A stretch of DNA of 64,000 nucleotides from Synechococcus sp. CC9616 (lineage in GTDB: Bacteria > Cyanobacteriota > Cyanobacteriia > PCC-6307 > Cyanobiaceae). How positions within the stretch are numbered: position 1 is the stretch's first letter; each line of letters begins with the position of its first letter. Below the pieces are notes generated by a model. That model was not told the origin of the DNA. It did not search any database and saw only the letters and a list, made by a program, of their open reading frames with translations. The stretch covers positions 2,511,896 to 2,575,895 of the forward strand of contig NZ_KI911558.1 in NCBI RefSeq assembly GCF_000515235.1, in the 5' to 3' direction. This document shows positions 45,858 to 55,672 of the stretch, piece by piece. Both the position numbers and the translations under genes were made by a program.

Positions 45858-47117
45858 TCAGGCGGTGACGCCCTGCTTGAGACGGTTGGATTCCGCCTGC
45901 AGGAGCTCAGCACTCTTGTCGGCGACATCTTCCCAGGGTGCCTGGAGATCGTTCCGTCCGAAGTGTCCGTATGCGGCGGTGTTTTGGTAGAACCGTCCTC
46001 CCCGTTGCTGGGGAAGTGTTCGCAGCCCGAAGCTCTCGATAATCGCGCCAGGGCGCAGGTCGAAGTGTTCCTGAACCAGTTCGGTGAGTTCCGCATTGGA
46101 GACCTTCCCTGTGCCGAAGGACTCGACCAGGATCGAGACGGGTTGTGCCACTCCAATCGCGTAACTCAACTGCACTTCCGCACGCTCGGCCAGGCCGGAG
46201 GCCACCAGGCACTTCGCGACATAACGAGCGGCATAGGCCGCTGAACGGTCAACTTTGGTGGGGTCTTTGCCGGAGAAGGCACCACCGCCATGACGGGCAT
46301 AGCCCCCGTAGGTGTCGACGATGATCTTGCGGCCTGTCAGGCCTGCGTCGCCCTGAGGCCCACCCACCACAAATTTTCCGGTGGGATTCACGAGGTATTT
46401 GGTGGCAGTCCTGTTGGGCTTGAGGGTCAGATCTGCAGTGGCTGGTTCCACCACATGGGTCCAAAGATCCTCTGTAATGCGATCCCTGATTCCTTTCTCG
46501 TCAGTGATGCCGGCCACCTCAGCGGTGTGTTGGGTGGAGATCAGGATGGTGTCGATGGCGACGGGTCGGTCGTCCTCGTAGACGACGCTGACCTGGGTTT
46601 TTCCGTCCGGCAGCAGATACTCGAGGGTGCCGTCATGGCGGACCTCGGCCAGACGTTTTGAGAGCCTGTGAGCGAGGCTGATCGGCAGCGGCATCAGCTC
46701 CGGCGTCTCATTGCAGGCATAGCCGAACATGATCCCCTGGTCTCCAGCACCAACCAGATCGAGGGGATCACCCTCGTGATCATCGGCTTCATCGACCCCC
46801 TGGGCAATGTCCGGGGATTGCTGATCAAGGGCCACCAGCACTGCACAACTATTGGCGTCGAACCCGCCTGCTCTGGCGCCGCTGTAGCCAATCTCCCGGA
46901 TCACATTGCGAACCAGATGGATGAAATCCACCTGGGCTTTGGAGGTCACCTCGCCAGTGATCATGCAGAGACCTGTGTTCACAACGGTCTCGCAGGCGAC
47001 CCGGCTCGCTGGATCCTGAGCCAGCAGTGCATCCAGCACGGCATCACTGACCTGGTCACAAATCTTGTCCGGATGTCCCTCCGTGACCGACTCAGACGTG
47101 AACACGAAGCGGCTCAT
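45858..47117 (-). CDS. metK: S-adenosylmethionine synthase
   Basis: A 419-residue enzyme making S-adenosylmethionine from methionine and ATP. All landmarks are present: [20 protein letters not shown] at the start, the flexible-loop region [68 protein letters not shown] and the C-terminal [21 protein letters not shown]. Normal length and no anomalies. It follows the HAD phosphatase on the same strand. Confidence 0.97.
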   Translation of the reverse strand: MSRFVFTSESVTEGHPDKICDQVSDAVLDALLAQDPASRVACETVVNTGLCMITGEVTSKAQVDFIHLVRNVIREIGYSGARAGGFDANSCAVLVALDQQSPDIAQGVDEADDHEGDPLDLVGAGDQGIMFGYACNETPELMPLPISLAHRLSKRLAEVRHDGTLEYLLPDGKTQVSVVYEDDRPVAIDTILISTQHTAEVAGITDEKGIRDRITEDLWTHVVEPATADLTLKPNRTATKYLVNPTGKFVVGGPQGDAGLTGRKIIVDTYGGYARHGGGAFSGKDPTKVDRSAAYAARYVAKCLVASGLAERAEVQLSYAIGVAQPVSILVESFGTGKVSNAELTELVQEHFDLRPGAIIESFGLRTLPQQRGGRFYQNTAAYGHFGRNDLQAPWEDVADKSAELLQAESNRLKQGVTA

Positions 47118-47144
47118 GGACCAGCAGGAACAGTTCGGCGGACT

Positions 47145-47921
47145 TTACGCGCAGGGTCTCACGCTCAGATCTGCCCATCGATCAACCAGATGATGGGCGC
47201 TTGGCAGTTGTGGAGTCACAGCCCAGCCGCCACGGAACCCGATGACAACGCCGATCCCTGCGGAGCGGGCCATCGTTAGATCCGTTTCCGCATCGCCAAC
47301 TAGGGCACAGTCGTTTGCTTGGAGCTCAAGCTGCTCGCAGAGGGCATGAACGGCGCCGGGATCAGGTTTCGGCGGGGTGTTGTCGGCACTCCAGAACCCG
47401 TTCATCCGCTTGTGAAGGTCGTGGTGAGATAAGAACTGCTCGATCCCATCAGCAGTGTCATTGCTGATCACGGCCATCGTCACCGCTGCGCGATCTAGGG
47501 ATTTCATCAAGGTATCGACGCCTGGCAGCAGAGCGCTGATCGTGGAAAGCCCTGCAGGGCCTTGATCGCTGGCATCAAAGCTGGCTGAAGCGATCTCGCA
47601 GGCTTCCGGCCAGCTGCACCCCTGAAGACAAAACACGGTGGCCATAGACGTGAGATTGTCACGCCGGGCGGCAACTGCCAGGGTGCCAGCTGGATCGAGA
47701 CCGTTTTCTCGTCGTCCGAAGGCATTTCGCAGTTGTTGGTGAAGCTCAGCTTCAGAGGAAACAGAACGTCCCTGCTCTCTCCAGGTCTGTAGAGCTTGCT
47801 CAATCCGTTCGTCAGCGAGCCGCAACAGGTGCGGCTCGCTGTGAGAAAGGGTGCCGTCCTTGTCGAACAGCACCCCCTTCACACGTCCGATGGGCTGCCC
47901 CCTCAACAGCAGCTCCGCCAT
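47145..47921 (-). CDS. HAD-family phosphatase
   Basis: A 258-residue haloacid dehalogenase-type hydrolase. Motif I is VLFDKDGTLSHS (nucleophile Asp, second Asp two residues later), motif II is VISNDTADG, the motif III Lys lies in PPKPDPGAV and motif IV is LVGDAETDLTMARSAG. A helical cap sits between motifs I and II. It resembles phosphoglycolate phosphatase and related enzymes; the substrate is unknown. It is located between rpsA and metK on one strand. Confidence 0.9.
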   Translation of the reverse strand: MAELLLRGQPIGRVKGVLFDKDGTLSHSEPHLLRLADERIEQALQTWREQGRSVSSEAELHQQLRNAFGRRENGLDPAGTLAVAARRDNLTSMATVFCLQGCSWPEACEIASASFDASDQGPAGLSTISALLPGVDTLMKSLDRAAVTMAVISNDTADGIEQFLSHHDLHKRMNGFWSADNTPPKPDPGAVHALCEQLELQANDCALVGDAETDLTMARSAGIGVVIGFRGGWAVTPQLPSAHHLVDRWADLSVRPCA

Positions 47922-47939
47922 CGACTGATTCTGGTTTGC

Positions 47940-49058
47940 TCAGACCATCATCGTGCCCAGGGCTTCTTCGCCTTCTTCAGCCTGCTCGAGCAGCATCTTC
48001 TTGTAGCGAGCAGCCATTTCCTCGGCGTTGTCGAAGACCTTCTGCGGGTCCGTGAGCATGTCACCTGGTTCGGGTTCCAGTGCTTTGGTGGACAGCGAAA
48101 TTCGTCCACGTTCCGCATCGAGATCAATGATCATCACCTTCATTTGATCGTTCACATTCAGCACCGAATGAGGTGTTTCGATGTGTTCATGGCTGATCTC
48201 AGAGATGTGGAGCAGACCGCTGACGCCGCCGATATCAATGAATGCGCCGTAAGGCTTGATGCCTCGAACGGTGCCGATGACAACTTCTCCAACCTCGAGG
48301 CGATTCATCTTGCGTTCAACCAGCGCCCTGCGATGGCTGAGCACCAGGCGGTTGCGCTCTTCGTCCACTTCCAGGAACTTCAGCGGAAGGAAGTCAGCAA
48401 CCAGTTCTTCTTTGGGCTTTCGGGTGCTGATATGAGAGCCGGGAATGAAGCCTCGAAGTCCTTCAACCCGAACCAGAGCTCCACCTCGGTTGGTGGCGAA
48501 GACCTCTGAATAAATGGTGGCGTCCTCCTTCTGAAGTTGTCGTACCCGCTCCCAGGCACGTTGGTATTCGATTCGACGAACCGACAGGGCTAGCTGCCCA
48601 TCCTCGTTCTCCTCACTCATGATGAAGAACTCACGGATTTCACCTGGCTGCAGCACGTCGCTAAGACCCTCGACGCGATTGATCGACACTTCCTGCAGGG
48701 GCATGAAAGCCGCGGTTTTTGCGCCGATGTCGATCATGGCGCCCTTGGATTCAAGGGCAAACACGGTGCCATTGACGATGTCGCCCGGCTTGAAGTTGTA
48801 GTCGTACTTGCTCAGAAGAGCAGCAAATTCATCCAGGGTGAAGCCAGCATCATCAAGGCTTCGGCTCGTGGCTCTGCTGCTCGGGTCATCCGCGCTGGGG
48901 ACGTCCTCCGGGATGCTCAGATCGTCCTCGGCGAATGCATGTTCAGCCTCTTCAACGGCAGAGCTCTGATCCGCAGTTGTCTCAGCGGTCACTGGGGCGC
49001 TGCTGGCTTCAGCTGTTGGAGTTTCCTGAACCTGCTCTTCGGTAGGAGTCGCGGACAT
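47940..49058 (-). CDS. rpsA: 30S ribosomal protein S1
   Basis: A 372-residue S1 of the short cyanobacterial type. An acidic, Thr/Glu-rich N-terminal 80 residues are followed by three S1 (OB-fold) domains, at about 93-165 (GDIVNGTVFALESKGAMIDI), 180-250 (NRGGALVRVEGLRGFIPGSH) and 263-335 (GEVVIGTVRGIKPYGAFIDI). It binds mRNA leaders at the ribosome. The E. coli protein has six domains, so length is half but normal for the group. Confidence 0.95.
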   Translation of the reverse strand: MSATPTEEQVQETPTAEASSAPVTAETTADQSSAVEEAEHAFAEDDLSIPEDVPSADDPSSRATSRSLDDAGFTLDEFAALLSKYDYNFKPGDIVNGTVFALESKGAMIDIGAKTAAFMPLQEVSINRVEGLSDVLQPGEIREFFIMSEENEDGQLALSVRRIEYQRAWERVRQLQKEDATIYSEVFATNRGGALVRVEGLRGFIPGSHISTRKPKEELVADFLPLKFLEVDEERNRLVLSHRRALVERKMNRLEVGEVVIGTVRGIKPYGAFIDIGGVSGLLHISEISHEHIETPHSVLNVNDQMKVMIIDLDAERGRISLSTKALEPEPGDMLTDPQKVFDNAEEMAARYKKMLLEQAEEGEEALGTMMV

Positions 49059-49155
49059 GGGGGTATGGCGGTCTGCCTCGGGGGGGCAGTACGAGAATTT
49101 CCATGGTCCGCCCGCCGACGATCCACGGAGAATTCACGATCTTACAGAGTGGGCT

Positions 49156-49632
49156 TCAGCCGACGGCTGCGAGGTGTGTCTCGTCCCGATTCATGGTTTC
49201 GAGAGTTGAGATGAAATCGCTGATGCCGCGGAACTGTCGATAAACCGAGGCAAAACGGATGTAGGCCACCTCACTCATGACTTTGAGCTGGGCAAGAACA
49301 AGTTCGCCAATTTCGGCGCTGCTCACTTCGCGTCCGCTCCGCTGTTGCAGCTGCAGTTCCAGTTCCTCAACCATGGATTCCAGGCGGGAGGCGTCGAGGC
49401 CTGTTTTTTCGCAGGCACGGTTCAGGCCATGCAGAAGTTTGCTGCGACTGAAGATCTCTCGGCTGCCATTGCGTTTGACCACGGTGATTGGAACGGTTTC
49501 CACCCGCTCATAGGTCGTGAAACGGAATTCGCAGTTGAGACATTCTCTGCGTCGGCGCACACTGCGTCCGGAGTCAGCCGCGCGTGATTCGAGAACACGG
49601 CTATCTGTGTTTTGGCAGGAGGGGCACTGCAC
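49156..49632 (-). CDS. nrdR: Transcriptional repressor NrdR
   Basis: A 158-residue regulator from GTG 49632. The zinc ribbon ([15 protein letters not shown], then [17 protein letters not shown]) is followed by an ATP-cone domain beginning [20 protein letters not shown]. NrdR senses nucleotides and represses ribonucleotide reductase genes. The frame extends upstream, but family members begin with the first Cys-x2-Cys. Lies between rpsA and the psbT-psbB unit on the same strand. Confidence 0.95.
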   Translation of the reverse strand: MQCPSCQNTDSRVLESRAADSGRSVRRRRECLNCEFRFTTYERVETVPITVVKRNGSREIFSRSKLLHGLNRACEKTGLDASRLESMVEELELQLQQRSGREVSSAEIGELVLAQLKVMSEVAYIRFASVYRQFRGISDFISTLETMNRDETHLAAVG

Positions 49633-49808
49633 GCCCAGTAGATCCTTAAAAGTGCACCAACTGTAGACAGTGTTTTGAGTCTTGAGAAGGGCCTGCACGA
49701 CATCAGTCTCAGCTTCGATTCGCCGGGATCCTCTCTGCTGTCATGAGACTGGCCGTTTTACGGATCCAGATCGAGATCAATCTGCGACGCAATGTCGGCG
49801 AGGCAATC

Positions 49809-49835
49809 AAAAAGCCCTGCCGTAGCAGGGCTTTT
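49809..49835 (-). terminator. Terminator of psbB-psbT
   Basis: AAAAGCCCTGC and GCAGGGCTTTT pair over 11 bp around CGTA, 10 bases past the psbT stop, with further T's at the 3' end on the minus strand. Confidence 0.92.
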
Positions 49836-49843
49836 GGTGAAAC

Positions 49844-49939
49844 TCACTTGCCGATCTTTGGGGGATCGCGGAAAGCGATTGCAAAAAACAGAGTGGCAAT
49901 CGCGAGGGTGAGGATGAGGATGTAAGCGAGGCTATCCAT
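49844..49939 (-). CDS. psbT: Photosystem II protein T
   Basis: 31 residues, the normal PsbT length. The single membrane helix starts [20 protein letters not shown] and is followed by the conserved tail FRDPPKIGK. PsbT lies at the photosystem II dimer interface. It is 21 bases downstream of psbB, in the standard psbB-psbT order, and ends at a strong hairpin. Confidence 0.96.
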   Translation of the reverse strand: MDSLAYILILTLAIATLFFAIAFRDPPKIGK

Positions 49940-49960
49940 CGGAAGAATCCTGTAGGGAGA

Positions 49961-51520
49961 CTATTTGAGGGGAGTTCCCGCTGGGGGAACGTAACCATCG
50001 GGGAGACGGCGTGTGGACTTGTCACCGAGCTTGGCGAAGAGACCGAATTCAACCTGGTCGCCAAGATCCGGATCGATACCCGCGAACACATCTCTGTAAA
50101 GGGTGCGAGCACCGTGCCAGATGTGGCCGAAGAAGAACAGCAGCGCGAAAGTGGCGTGTCCAAAGGTGAACCAACCCCTTGGAGAACTCCGGAAGACACC
50201 GTCAGAGTTGTAGGTCTCTCTGTCGAAGTCAAATCCTTCGCCAAGCTGGGACTTGCGTGCAAGACGCTTCACGTCTGCAGGGTCACTAAAGGACTGTCCG
50301 TTGAGAGCGCCCCCAAACACCTTGGCTGTTACGCCTTGTTGTTCGAAGGAATACTTCGCTTCAGCACGGCGGAAGGGGATGTCTGCGCGAACAATGCCCT
50401 GCTCGTCTTCGAGAACAACGGGGAAGTTCTCAAAGAAGTTGGGAAGACGACGAACCTGAAGCTCTCTGCCTTCTCCATCGGTGAACACGATGTGGCCCAC
50501 CCATGAGGTTGCCAGACCATCGCCGTTCACCATTGGACCTACTCGGAACAAACCACCTTTGGCGGGGCTGTTGCCGACGTAGTCATAGAAGGCAAGTTTT
50601 TCAGGAATCGTTGCGTAAGCCTCTTCACGGGTGGCGCCGTCATCCATTGCCGTTTGAACACGGCGATTGATCTCTGTCTTGAAGTAGCTCTGATCCCACT
50701 GATAACGAGTGGGGCCAAACAACTCAACAGGGGTGGCTGCCGAGCCGTACCACATCGTTCCAGCAACGATGAAGGCTGCAAAGAAAACAGCCGCAATTGC
50801 ACTCGCCAGAACAGTCTCGATATTTCCCATTCGAAGTGCTTTGTAGAGCCGTTCCGGAGGACGTGTCGTGATGTGAAAAATGCCGGCAATGATGCCAACG
50901 ATGCCGGCTGCAATGTGGTGGGCAACAATTCCGCCTGGATTGAATGGATTGAACCCTTCAGGTCCCCAGGACGGTTGTACGGCTTCGAGATGGCCCGTAA
51001 TTCCGTATGGGTCAGATATCCACATACCTGGACCGAACACACCTGTGAGGTGAAACGCTCCAAATCCGAAGCAACCCAGACCCGCAAGAAGCAAGTGGAT
51101 TCCAAAAATCTTGGGTAGATCCAGTGCAGGCTCACCAGTACGAGGGTCCTGCCAGATTTCAAGATCCCAGTAGGTCCAGTGCCAGATCGCCGCGAGCATC
51201 AAAAGGCCGCTGAAGATGATGTGGGCAGCGGCGACTCCTTCAAAGCTCCAGAAGCCTGGGTCAACACCCGTTTCTCCGGTGATGCTCCAGCCTCCCCAGC
51301 TACCGGTGACCCCAAGGCGAGACATGAAGGGCATCACAAACATCCCCTGACGCCACATCGGGTTCAGAACCGGATCAGAGGGGTCGAAAATGGCCAGTTC
51401 GTAGAGAGCCATGGAGCCGGCCCAGCCGGCAACCAGGGCTGTATGCATGAGGTGCACGGCCAGGAGTCGACCTGGATCGTTAATAACGACTGTGTGCACC
51501 CGATACCAGGGCAATCCCAT
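49961..51520 (-). CDS. psbB: Photosystem II CP47 chlorophyll-binding protein
   Basis: A 519-residue inner antenna of photosystem II, full length, with six membrane helices. Recognisable parts are [20 protein letters not shown], His-containing helices ([60 protein letters not shown]), and the large lumenal loop between helices five and six with [20 protein letters not shown]. The His residues bind chlorophyll a. It leads the psbB-psbT unit and is divergent from the 2Fe-2S gene. Confidence 0.98.
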   Translation of the reverse strand: MGLPWYRVHTVVINDPGRLLAVHLMHTALVAGWAGSMALYELAIFDPSDPVLNPMWRQGMFVMPFMSRLGVTGSWGGWSITGETGVDPGFWSFEGVAAAHIIFSGLLMLAAIWHWTYWDLEIWQDPRTGEPALDLPKIFGIHLLLAGLGCFGFGAFHLTGVFGPGMWISDPYGITGHLEAVQPSWGPEGFNPFNPGGIVAHHIAAGIVGIIAGIFHITTRPPERLYKALRMGNIETVLASAIAAVFFAAFIVAGTMWYGSAATPVELFGPTRYQWDQSYFKTEINRRVQTAMDDGATREEAYATIPEKLAFYDYVGNSPAKGGLFRVGPMVNGDGLATSWVGHIVFTDGEGRELQVRRLPNFFENFPVVLEDEQGIVRADIPFRRAEAKYSFEQQGVTAKVFGGALNGQSFSDPADVKRLARKSQLGEGFDFDRETYNSDGVFRSSPRGWFTFGHATFALLFFFGHIWHGARTLYRDVFAGIDPDLGDQVEFGLFAKLGDKSTRRLPDGYVPPAGTPLK

Positions 51521-51700
51521 GGGACAGGTTCGAGGAACAAGGCTGCATCGGCAGCCAGACTCGGCGATGGTAAGGGTTATCAGCTGTGCTTCGTCGGCTT
51601 AGGCAAAGGGACGAAACGTGCCGTGACACGGATCCCAGCAGGCTGTATTCACAAAACGCAATCCTTCCTCCCATAGTGGTGCCCCTTTCGCGAATCCTTT

Positions 51701-52144
51701 ATGCCCGTCATTCGATTTGTGCGTGAGGGTCGCGATGTTGATTGCTACCCGGGAGAGAACCTCAGGGACGTTGCGCTGCGGGAAGGGATTCAGCTGTACG
51801 GGCTGAAAGGTCAACTGGGCAACTGCGGGGGTTGCGGACAATGCGTTACCTGCTTTGTGTCCGTTGTCGATGAGGGCGACTCCGATGCCCTAACGGCCCG
51901 GACGGGTGTTGAAGAAACCAGGCTGCGTCGTCGACCCCAGGACTGGCGTTTGGCTTGTCAGGCCCTCGTTGAGCGCTCGTTGTTGATCCTCACCCGTCCG
52001 CAGGTCCGTCTTCCCAATGCAGATGCGCGATTGACAGCAGCGCGTCAAGCCGCTCTCCCCGAGGGGCCGACGGCCTGGCCAGCTGTGGCTGTCGCTGATC
52101 AGGATGAAGATGCTGAAGCTGCTACTGCCGATGAAGAGGACTGA
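51701..52144 (+). CDS. 2Fe-2S ferredoxin-like protein
   Basis: A 147-residue protein with an N-terminal plant-type ferredoxin fold. The cluster-binding Cys are in GNCGGCGQCVTC (about 47-58) with the last in LACQAL (about 88). The C-terminal 50 residues are acidic and low complexity (ADQDEDAEAATADEED). It is a diverged, low-potential-looking ferredoxin rather than the main photosynthetic one. Placed between psbB (divergent) and psbM, which hints at a link with photosystem II assembly or electron sharing; this is inference. Confidence 0.82.
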   Translation: MPVIRFVREGRDVDCYPGENLRDVALREGIQLYGLKGQLGNCGGCGQCVTCFVSVVDEGDSDALTARTGVEETRLRRRPQDWRLACQALVERSLLILTRPQVRLPNADARLTAARQAALPEGPTAWPAVAVADQDEDAEAATADEED

Positions 52145-52203
52145 CCCCGGTGGGCTGATCGACACGTGTCGGTGATACCTTCTCGAGGCTCGTCCCAGCG
52201 GCC

Positions 52204-52311
52204 ATGGAAACCAACGATCTCGGATTCGTCGCCAGCCTTTTGTTCATTCTGGTCCCAGGGATCTTTTTGCTGATTCTCTATATTCAGACCAACAGCAAGC
52301 AGCAGGGCTGA
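52204..52311 (+). CDS. psbM: Photosystem II protein M
   Basis: 35 residues. The N-terminus METNDLGFVASLLFILVPGI is the PsbM signature, followed by the rest of the single helix (LLILYIQ) and the polar end TNSKQQG. PsbM is at the photosystem II dimer interface, as is PsbT. It lies 59 bases after the 2Fe-2S gene on the same strand and overlaps its own terminator. Confidence 0.96.
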   Translation: METNDLGFVASLLFILVPGIFLLILYIQTNSKQQG

Positions 52312-52324
52312 TTTCAGCCCTTTT
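52305..52324 (+). terminator. Terminator of psbM
   Basis: GGGCTGA and TCAGCCC pair over 7 bp with a two-base loop and are followed by TTTT. The psbM stop codon is inside the stem. The stem also overlaps the 3' end of the convergent stress-protein gene. Confidence 0.85.
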
Positions 52325-53162
52325 CTGCCTCGCGAACAAGAAGAACGGGAGCCGGGGCATGGACTCTGATGTAATCGCTCACCGACCCCCCCAGTAACTT
52401 GTCGAGGTCGACAAGACCTCTGGCAACGAGTGGGCGACGGTCTTGAGATGCGATTACGACCAGATCAGCCTGTGTCTGCTTCGCTGCTTGGCAGACCTCA
52501 CGGCCGATGTCAGCACCGGTTGCATGCAGCGGTTTCAGGTCGATTCCATAGCTCCGAGCCCGTTGCACGGCGGAATCAAGCACGTCGTCTGCCTTGGTTC
52601 GCCCCCCGCGTGTTGGTGTGATGTCCTGACGACTGACGTGGACGCCGGTCAAGGTTCCTCCTGGGATGTCCCGAACCAGTTCACAGGCCGTACGCACGGC
52701 CTCATCGCCAACACCCGTTCCGTCGACGGTGACCATGACTCGATTGACGTGGCGGACATAAAGGTCATCCCGCACTAGCAGCATCGGTCGTGTGGACAGC
52801 TGAAACACGTACTGACTGGTGCTGTTGGAGAGGATGGATTGGAGTCTGCCCAGCCCTCGTGAACCCATCACGATGAGATCGCAGCTGAGTTCTTCGGCAA
52901 CTTTCAGCACGGTCTGCTTGGGATCTCCCTCGCGAACCAACGTGTTCACCCCGTCTGGATTCAGGGCCATCTTTTGGATGGCGGCTTTCAGCAGCTGTTC
53001 AGCATTGCTGCGGTGGTCATCCGCCTGTGATTTGTTCTGTTCCTGCACGACGTGCAGGAGATTCACCTTGGCTCGTCCAAAGCTCGGGATGTCTTGAAGC
53101 ATTCGGACCATTTCCTCGACATGCCCTGTCCCTGAGTCGGCGATCAACAGGTTTCTGAACAC
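52314..53162 (-). CDS. Tandem universal stress protein (UspA family)
   Basis: 282 residues from GTG 53162. Two Usp domains lie in tandem. The first has DLIVMGSRGLGRLQSILSNS, an ATP-binding G-x2-G-x9-G(S/T)-like motif. The second has VTVDGTGVGDEAVRTA at its start and ADLVVIASQDRRPLVARGLV, which has lost part of that motif. Tandem Usp proteins act as dimers in stress or energy sensing; the specific role is unknown. An in-frame TTG at 53207 would overlap the divergent thioesterase start. Confidence 0.88.
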   Translation of the reverse strand: MFRNLLIADSGTGHVEEMVRMLQDIPSFGRAKVNLLHVVQEQNKSQADDHRSNAEQLLKAAIQKMALNPDGVNTLVREGDPKQTVLKVAEELSCDLIVMGSRGLGRLQSILSNSTSQYVFQLSTRPMLLVRDDLYVRHVNRVMVTVDGTGVGDEAVRTACELVRDIPGGTLTGVHVSRQDITPTRGGRTKADDVLDSAVQRARSYGIDLKPLHATGADIGREVCQAAKQTQADLVVIASQDRRPLVARGLVDLDKLLGGSVSDYIRVHAPAPVLLVREAEKG

Positions 53163-53206
53163 GGTGGTGCGGCAGTCTTTGCGAAAGCCTATGGGCGTGA
53201 TCCCCA

Positions 53207-53665
53207 ATGAACAGCAAGCTGAGGGAGAGCGTTACGCCCCAGCCCTGGCGCCTCCAGAAACGTGTTTTGCCGCAGCACACGGATCATGCTGGCGTGGTTT
53301 GGCATGGCACCTACATCGCCTGGCTTGAGGAAGCACGTGTTGAAGCCCTGGCCTTGGCCGGAGCCCGTTATGACCAGATCGCTGCGGCTGGAATTGAGAT
53401 GCCGGTGGTGTCGCTCCAGATCGATTACAGACGCAGCCTCAAACATGGCGACGTTGTAGAGCTTGAAAGTGTTTGTGGCCCTCAGCGCGGTGTCCGCTGG
53501 CCCTGGTCCTTCCATCTGTTTCACAACCGCGACTTGGTCGCGGTTGCGGTCGTTGAGCTGGTGATGCTGGCTGCCGAGGGTCGCGTTCTCAGGCGAGCCC
53601 CAGACGAGTTGATGCCGGTGATGGAGCGATTGATCCTTGGCCCGCAGAGAGAGGCGTTAAGTTAG
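53207..53665 (+). CDS. Hotdog-fold acyl-CoA thioesterase (DHNA-CoA thioesterase-like)
   Basis: A 152-residue hotdog-fold protein. VLPQHTDHAGVVWHGTYIAW holds the Asp/His active-site region of the 4-hydroxybenzoyl-CoA thioesterase family (D-x-A/G-G-x-V-x-H/N). A cyanobacterial member hydrolyses 1,4-dihydroxy-2-naphthoyl-CoA in phylloquinone synthesis, which suits a photosystem I organism. The assignment to that substrate is inferred. It leads a plus-strand group with dprA, prmC and sua5. Confidence 0.8.
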   Translation: MNSKLRESVTPQPWRLQKRVLPQHTDHAGVVWHGTYIAWLEEARVEALALAGARYDQIAAAGIEMPVVSLQIDYRRSLKHGDVVELESVCGPQRGVRWPWSFHLFHNRDLVAVAVVELVMLAAEGRVLRRAPDELMPVMERLILGPQREALS

Positions 53666-53687
53666 TTGGTACATTTGTACTGATTCG

Positions 53688-54782
53688 ATGCGAGCCTGGT
53701 GGTGGCTGTGGAGTCGTTGCCCGGGCATCGGTGCGGCGCGAATGCGGATGCTTGAGGCCGTGGCTGTTGAGCATGGCGTCGGTCTCGAGGATCTCTGGGC
53801 GTGGCCGATCGATCGGTTGCAGCGGGCACTGGCCTGGCCAAATTCACTGGTGCAGCAGGTCGATTACTTTCGCCGGATCTCTGGGGCTGCTCCTGATCTC
53901 AACGTTCCTGGCGACGTCATCCTTCCGGGGGATCCAAGCTGGCCAGTGCTGCTGAATGAATTACAGAGGCCGCCTCTGGCCCTGTTCCATCGGGGTCGTT
54001 CGGAGCTCCTGGCGGTCATTGCCCAGCAACGCTGTGTTGCCGTGGTCGGCACCCGATCGGCATCCCCCCATGGCCTTCACGCAGCTGCTGAACTCAGTAG
54101 CGCGCTGGCGCTGGCGGGCTGGCCTGTACTGAGTGGCCTTGCCGAGGGCATCGATGCTGCGGCCCTTCGCGCCTGTCTGAACGCAGGCGGGTCTCCCATC
54201 GCGGTGCTTGGAACCCCCCTCAACCGTGCGTATCCCAGCCATCACCGCAGGCTGCAAGCAGCGATTGGTGAGAAGGGCTTGCTGCTGACTGAGCAGGCCC
54301 ATGCGGCACCGGTCCGTCGAGGTCATTTCGCAGCTCGTAACCGTTTGCTTGTTATCCTGTCCTGTGCCGTGGTGGTGGTGGAGTGCCCTGAGCGAAGCGG
54401 TGCCCTGATCACGGCTCGCTGCGCTGTTGATCAGCAATGTCCTGTCTGGGTTGTTCCCGGTGATGCCGGACGCGGGTCCGCAAGGGGGAGCAACGCATTG
54501 CTTCTCGACAAGGCGGCTCCGCTGCTCTCGCCACAGCAGCTCATTCACCATCTCGGTGAAGGCCCCTTGCCGGCCCAATCGCCAGTGGTATCGGTCCGAA
54601 CGGAGTGGAGCCACTCTGATCAGAGGCTCCTTGAGGCCCTGGAACATGGAGCATCGCTCGAGGAGCTCAGTCGTGTTCTGAACCGGCCATCGGCACGTCT
54701 GGCCAAGGACTTGCTGGCCCTGGAATTGCAAGGACGTGTGCTGTGTGAATCTGGACATCGCTGGCGTCCGATCCCGGGATGA
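53688..54782 (+). CDS. dprA: DNA-processing protein DprA
   Basis: A 364-residue protein that loads RecA on incoming single-stranded DNA during transformation. The Rossmann-like core is clear: RCVAVVGTRSASPHG, GWPVLSGLAEGIDAAALRAC, GGSPIAVLGTPLNRAYP, FAARNRLLVILSCAVVVVEC and GALITARCAVDQQCPVWVVP. A C-terminal winged helix (LEELSRVLNRPSARLAKDLL) follows. Its stop overlaps the prmC start (ATGA). With comF in the window it suggests natural competence. Confidence 0.94.
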   Translation: MRAWWWLWSRCPGIGAARMRMLEAVAVEHGVGLEDLWAWPIDRLQRALAWPNSLVQQVDYFRRISGAAPDLNVPGDVILPGDPSWPVLLNELQRPPLALFHRGRSELLAVIAQQRCVAVVGTRSASPHGLHAAAELSSALALAGWPVLSGLAEGIDAAALRACLNAGGSPIAVLGTPLNRAYPSHHRRLQAAIGEKGLLLTEQAHAAPVRRGHFAARNRLLVILSCAVVVVECPERSGALITARCAVDQQCPVWVVPGDAGRGSARGSNALLLDKAAPLLSPQQLIHHLGEGPLPAQSPVVSVRTEWSHSDQRLLEALEHGASLEELSRVLNRPSARLAKDLLALELQGRVLCESGHRWRPIPG

Positions 54783-55672
54783 GGGCTGTCCAGACCACAG
54801 AGGGCGGGCAGCTTCTCGCATGGCGACGTCGTCAGCTCCAGCGAGGTGGACAGCCAGTCGATCTCGACTGGCTGCTCGATCTTGCCGGAGGCCTGGCCTG
54901 GTCGGATCTGCAAAAACTGCTTGTGGACAGTGAGCGGTCTGTTGCTTTGCGGGTCCCCCTTTCGCAGCTGGAGGCGATTTGGCAACGTCACCTCAGCGAA
55001 CAGGTACCACTGCAATATCTGGTGGGTCTCTGTCCATGGAGGGATTTGCTTCTGGAGGTGAGCGCGGCTGCTCTTATCCCCCGGCAAGAGACGGAACAAT
55101 TGCTGGATCTCGCCATCAGCCTCTGCGGGGAGGGGGCGGTCAAGCGTTGGGCGGACCTTGGCACCGGGTCCGGTGCCATCGCCGTCAGCTTGTCCCGTGC
55201 CTATCCAACTGCGGTAGGACATGCCGTTGATGCCAGCGATGCGGCACTGGGTTTGGCTCGTCGCAACCTGATGCGCCTTTCTCCAGAACACATCTGCCAC
55301 TTGCACCACGGCCAGTGGTGGGATCCGCTGAAGCCCTGGTGGGGTCGCTTCGATCTGGTGTTGAGCAACCCCCCGTATATCCCCAACAGCGTCATCGACA
55401 CCCTTTCCCCAACGGTGCGCGACCAAGAGCCCAGGTTGGCTCTGGATGGAGGTGCGGATGGCCTGGACTGCATCCGCAGCATTGTTGGTTCGGCCGAAGA
55501 CGCTCTGGCCCCTGGCGGTTGGTTGCTGCTCGAACATCACCATGACCAAAGCGAGGCAGTGCTCCAGCTGATGCGGAATGCCGGTCTTGAGCGGCTTTCC
55601 GCATCAGCAGATCTTGGAGGCATCCAGCGCTTTGCCATCGGTCAACGTTCATGTCAGGAGGGATTGGGATGA
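54779..55672 (+). CDS. prmC: Release factor glutamine methyltransferase
   Basis: A 297-residue enzyme that methylates the GGQ glutamine of release factors RF1 and RF2. The SAM site is LGTGSGAIAVSLSRAYP and the substrate motif is LVLSNPPYIPNS. The N-terminal five-helix domain (residues 1-100) contains QYLVGLCPWRDLLLEVSAAA. The N-terminus overlaps dprA by 4 bases, and the stop overlaps the next gene's ATG, so three genes are translated as a chain. Confidence 0.95.
   Translation: MRAVQTTEGGQLLAWRRRQLQRGGQPVDLDWLLDLAGGLAWSDLQKLLVDSERSVALRVPLSQLEAIWQRHLSEQVPLQYLVGLCPWRDLLLEVSAAALIPRQETEQLLDLAISLCGEGAVKRWADLGTGSGAIAVSLSRAYPTAVGHAVDASDAALGLARRNLMRLSPEHICHLHHGQWWDPLKPWWGRFDLVLSNPPYIPNSVIDTLSPTVRDQEPRLALDGGADGLDCIRSIVGSAEDALAPGGWLLLEHHHDQSEAVLQLMRNAGLERLSASADLGGIQRFAIGQRSCQEGLG

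Noticed and set aside
53961-54821. Long minus-strand open frame across dprA
   Set aside because: It is antisense to dprA, which has clear motifs; no domain is visible in the antisense product.
54620-55549. Minus-strand open frame of about 309 codons across prmC
   Set aside because: Antisense to prmC; composition is typical of a shadow frame.
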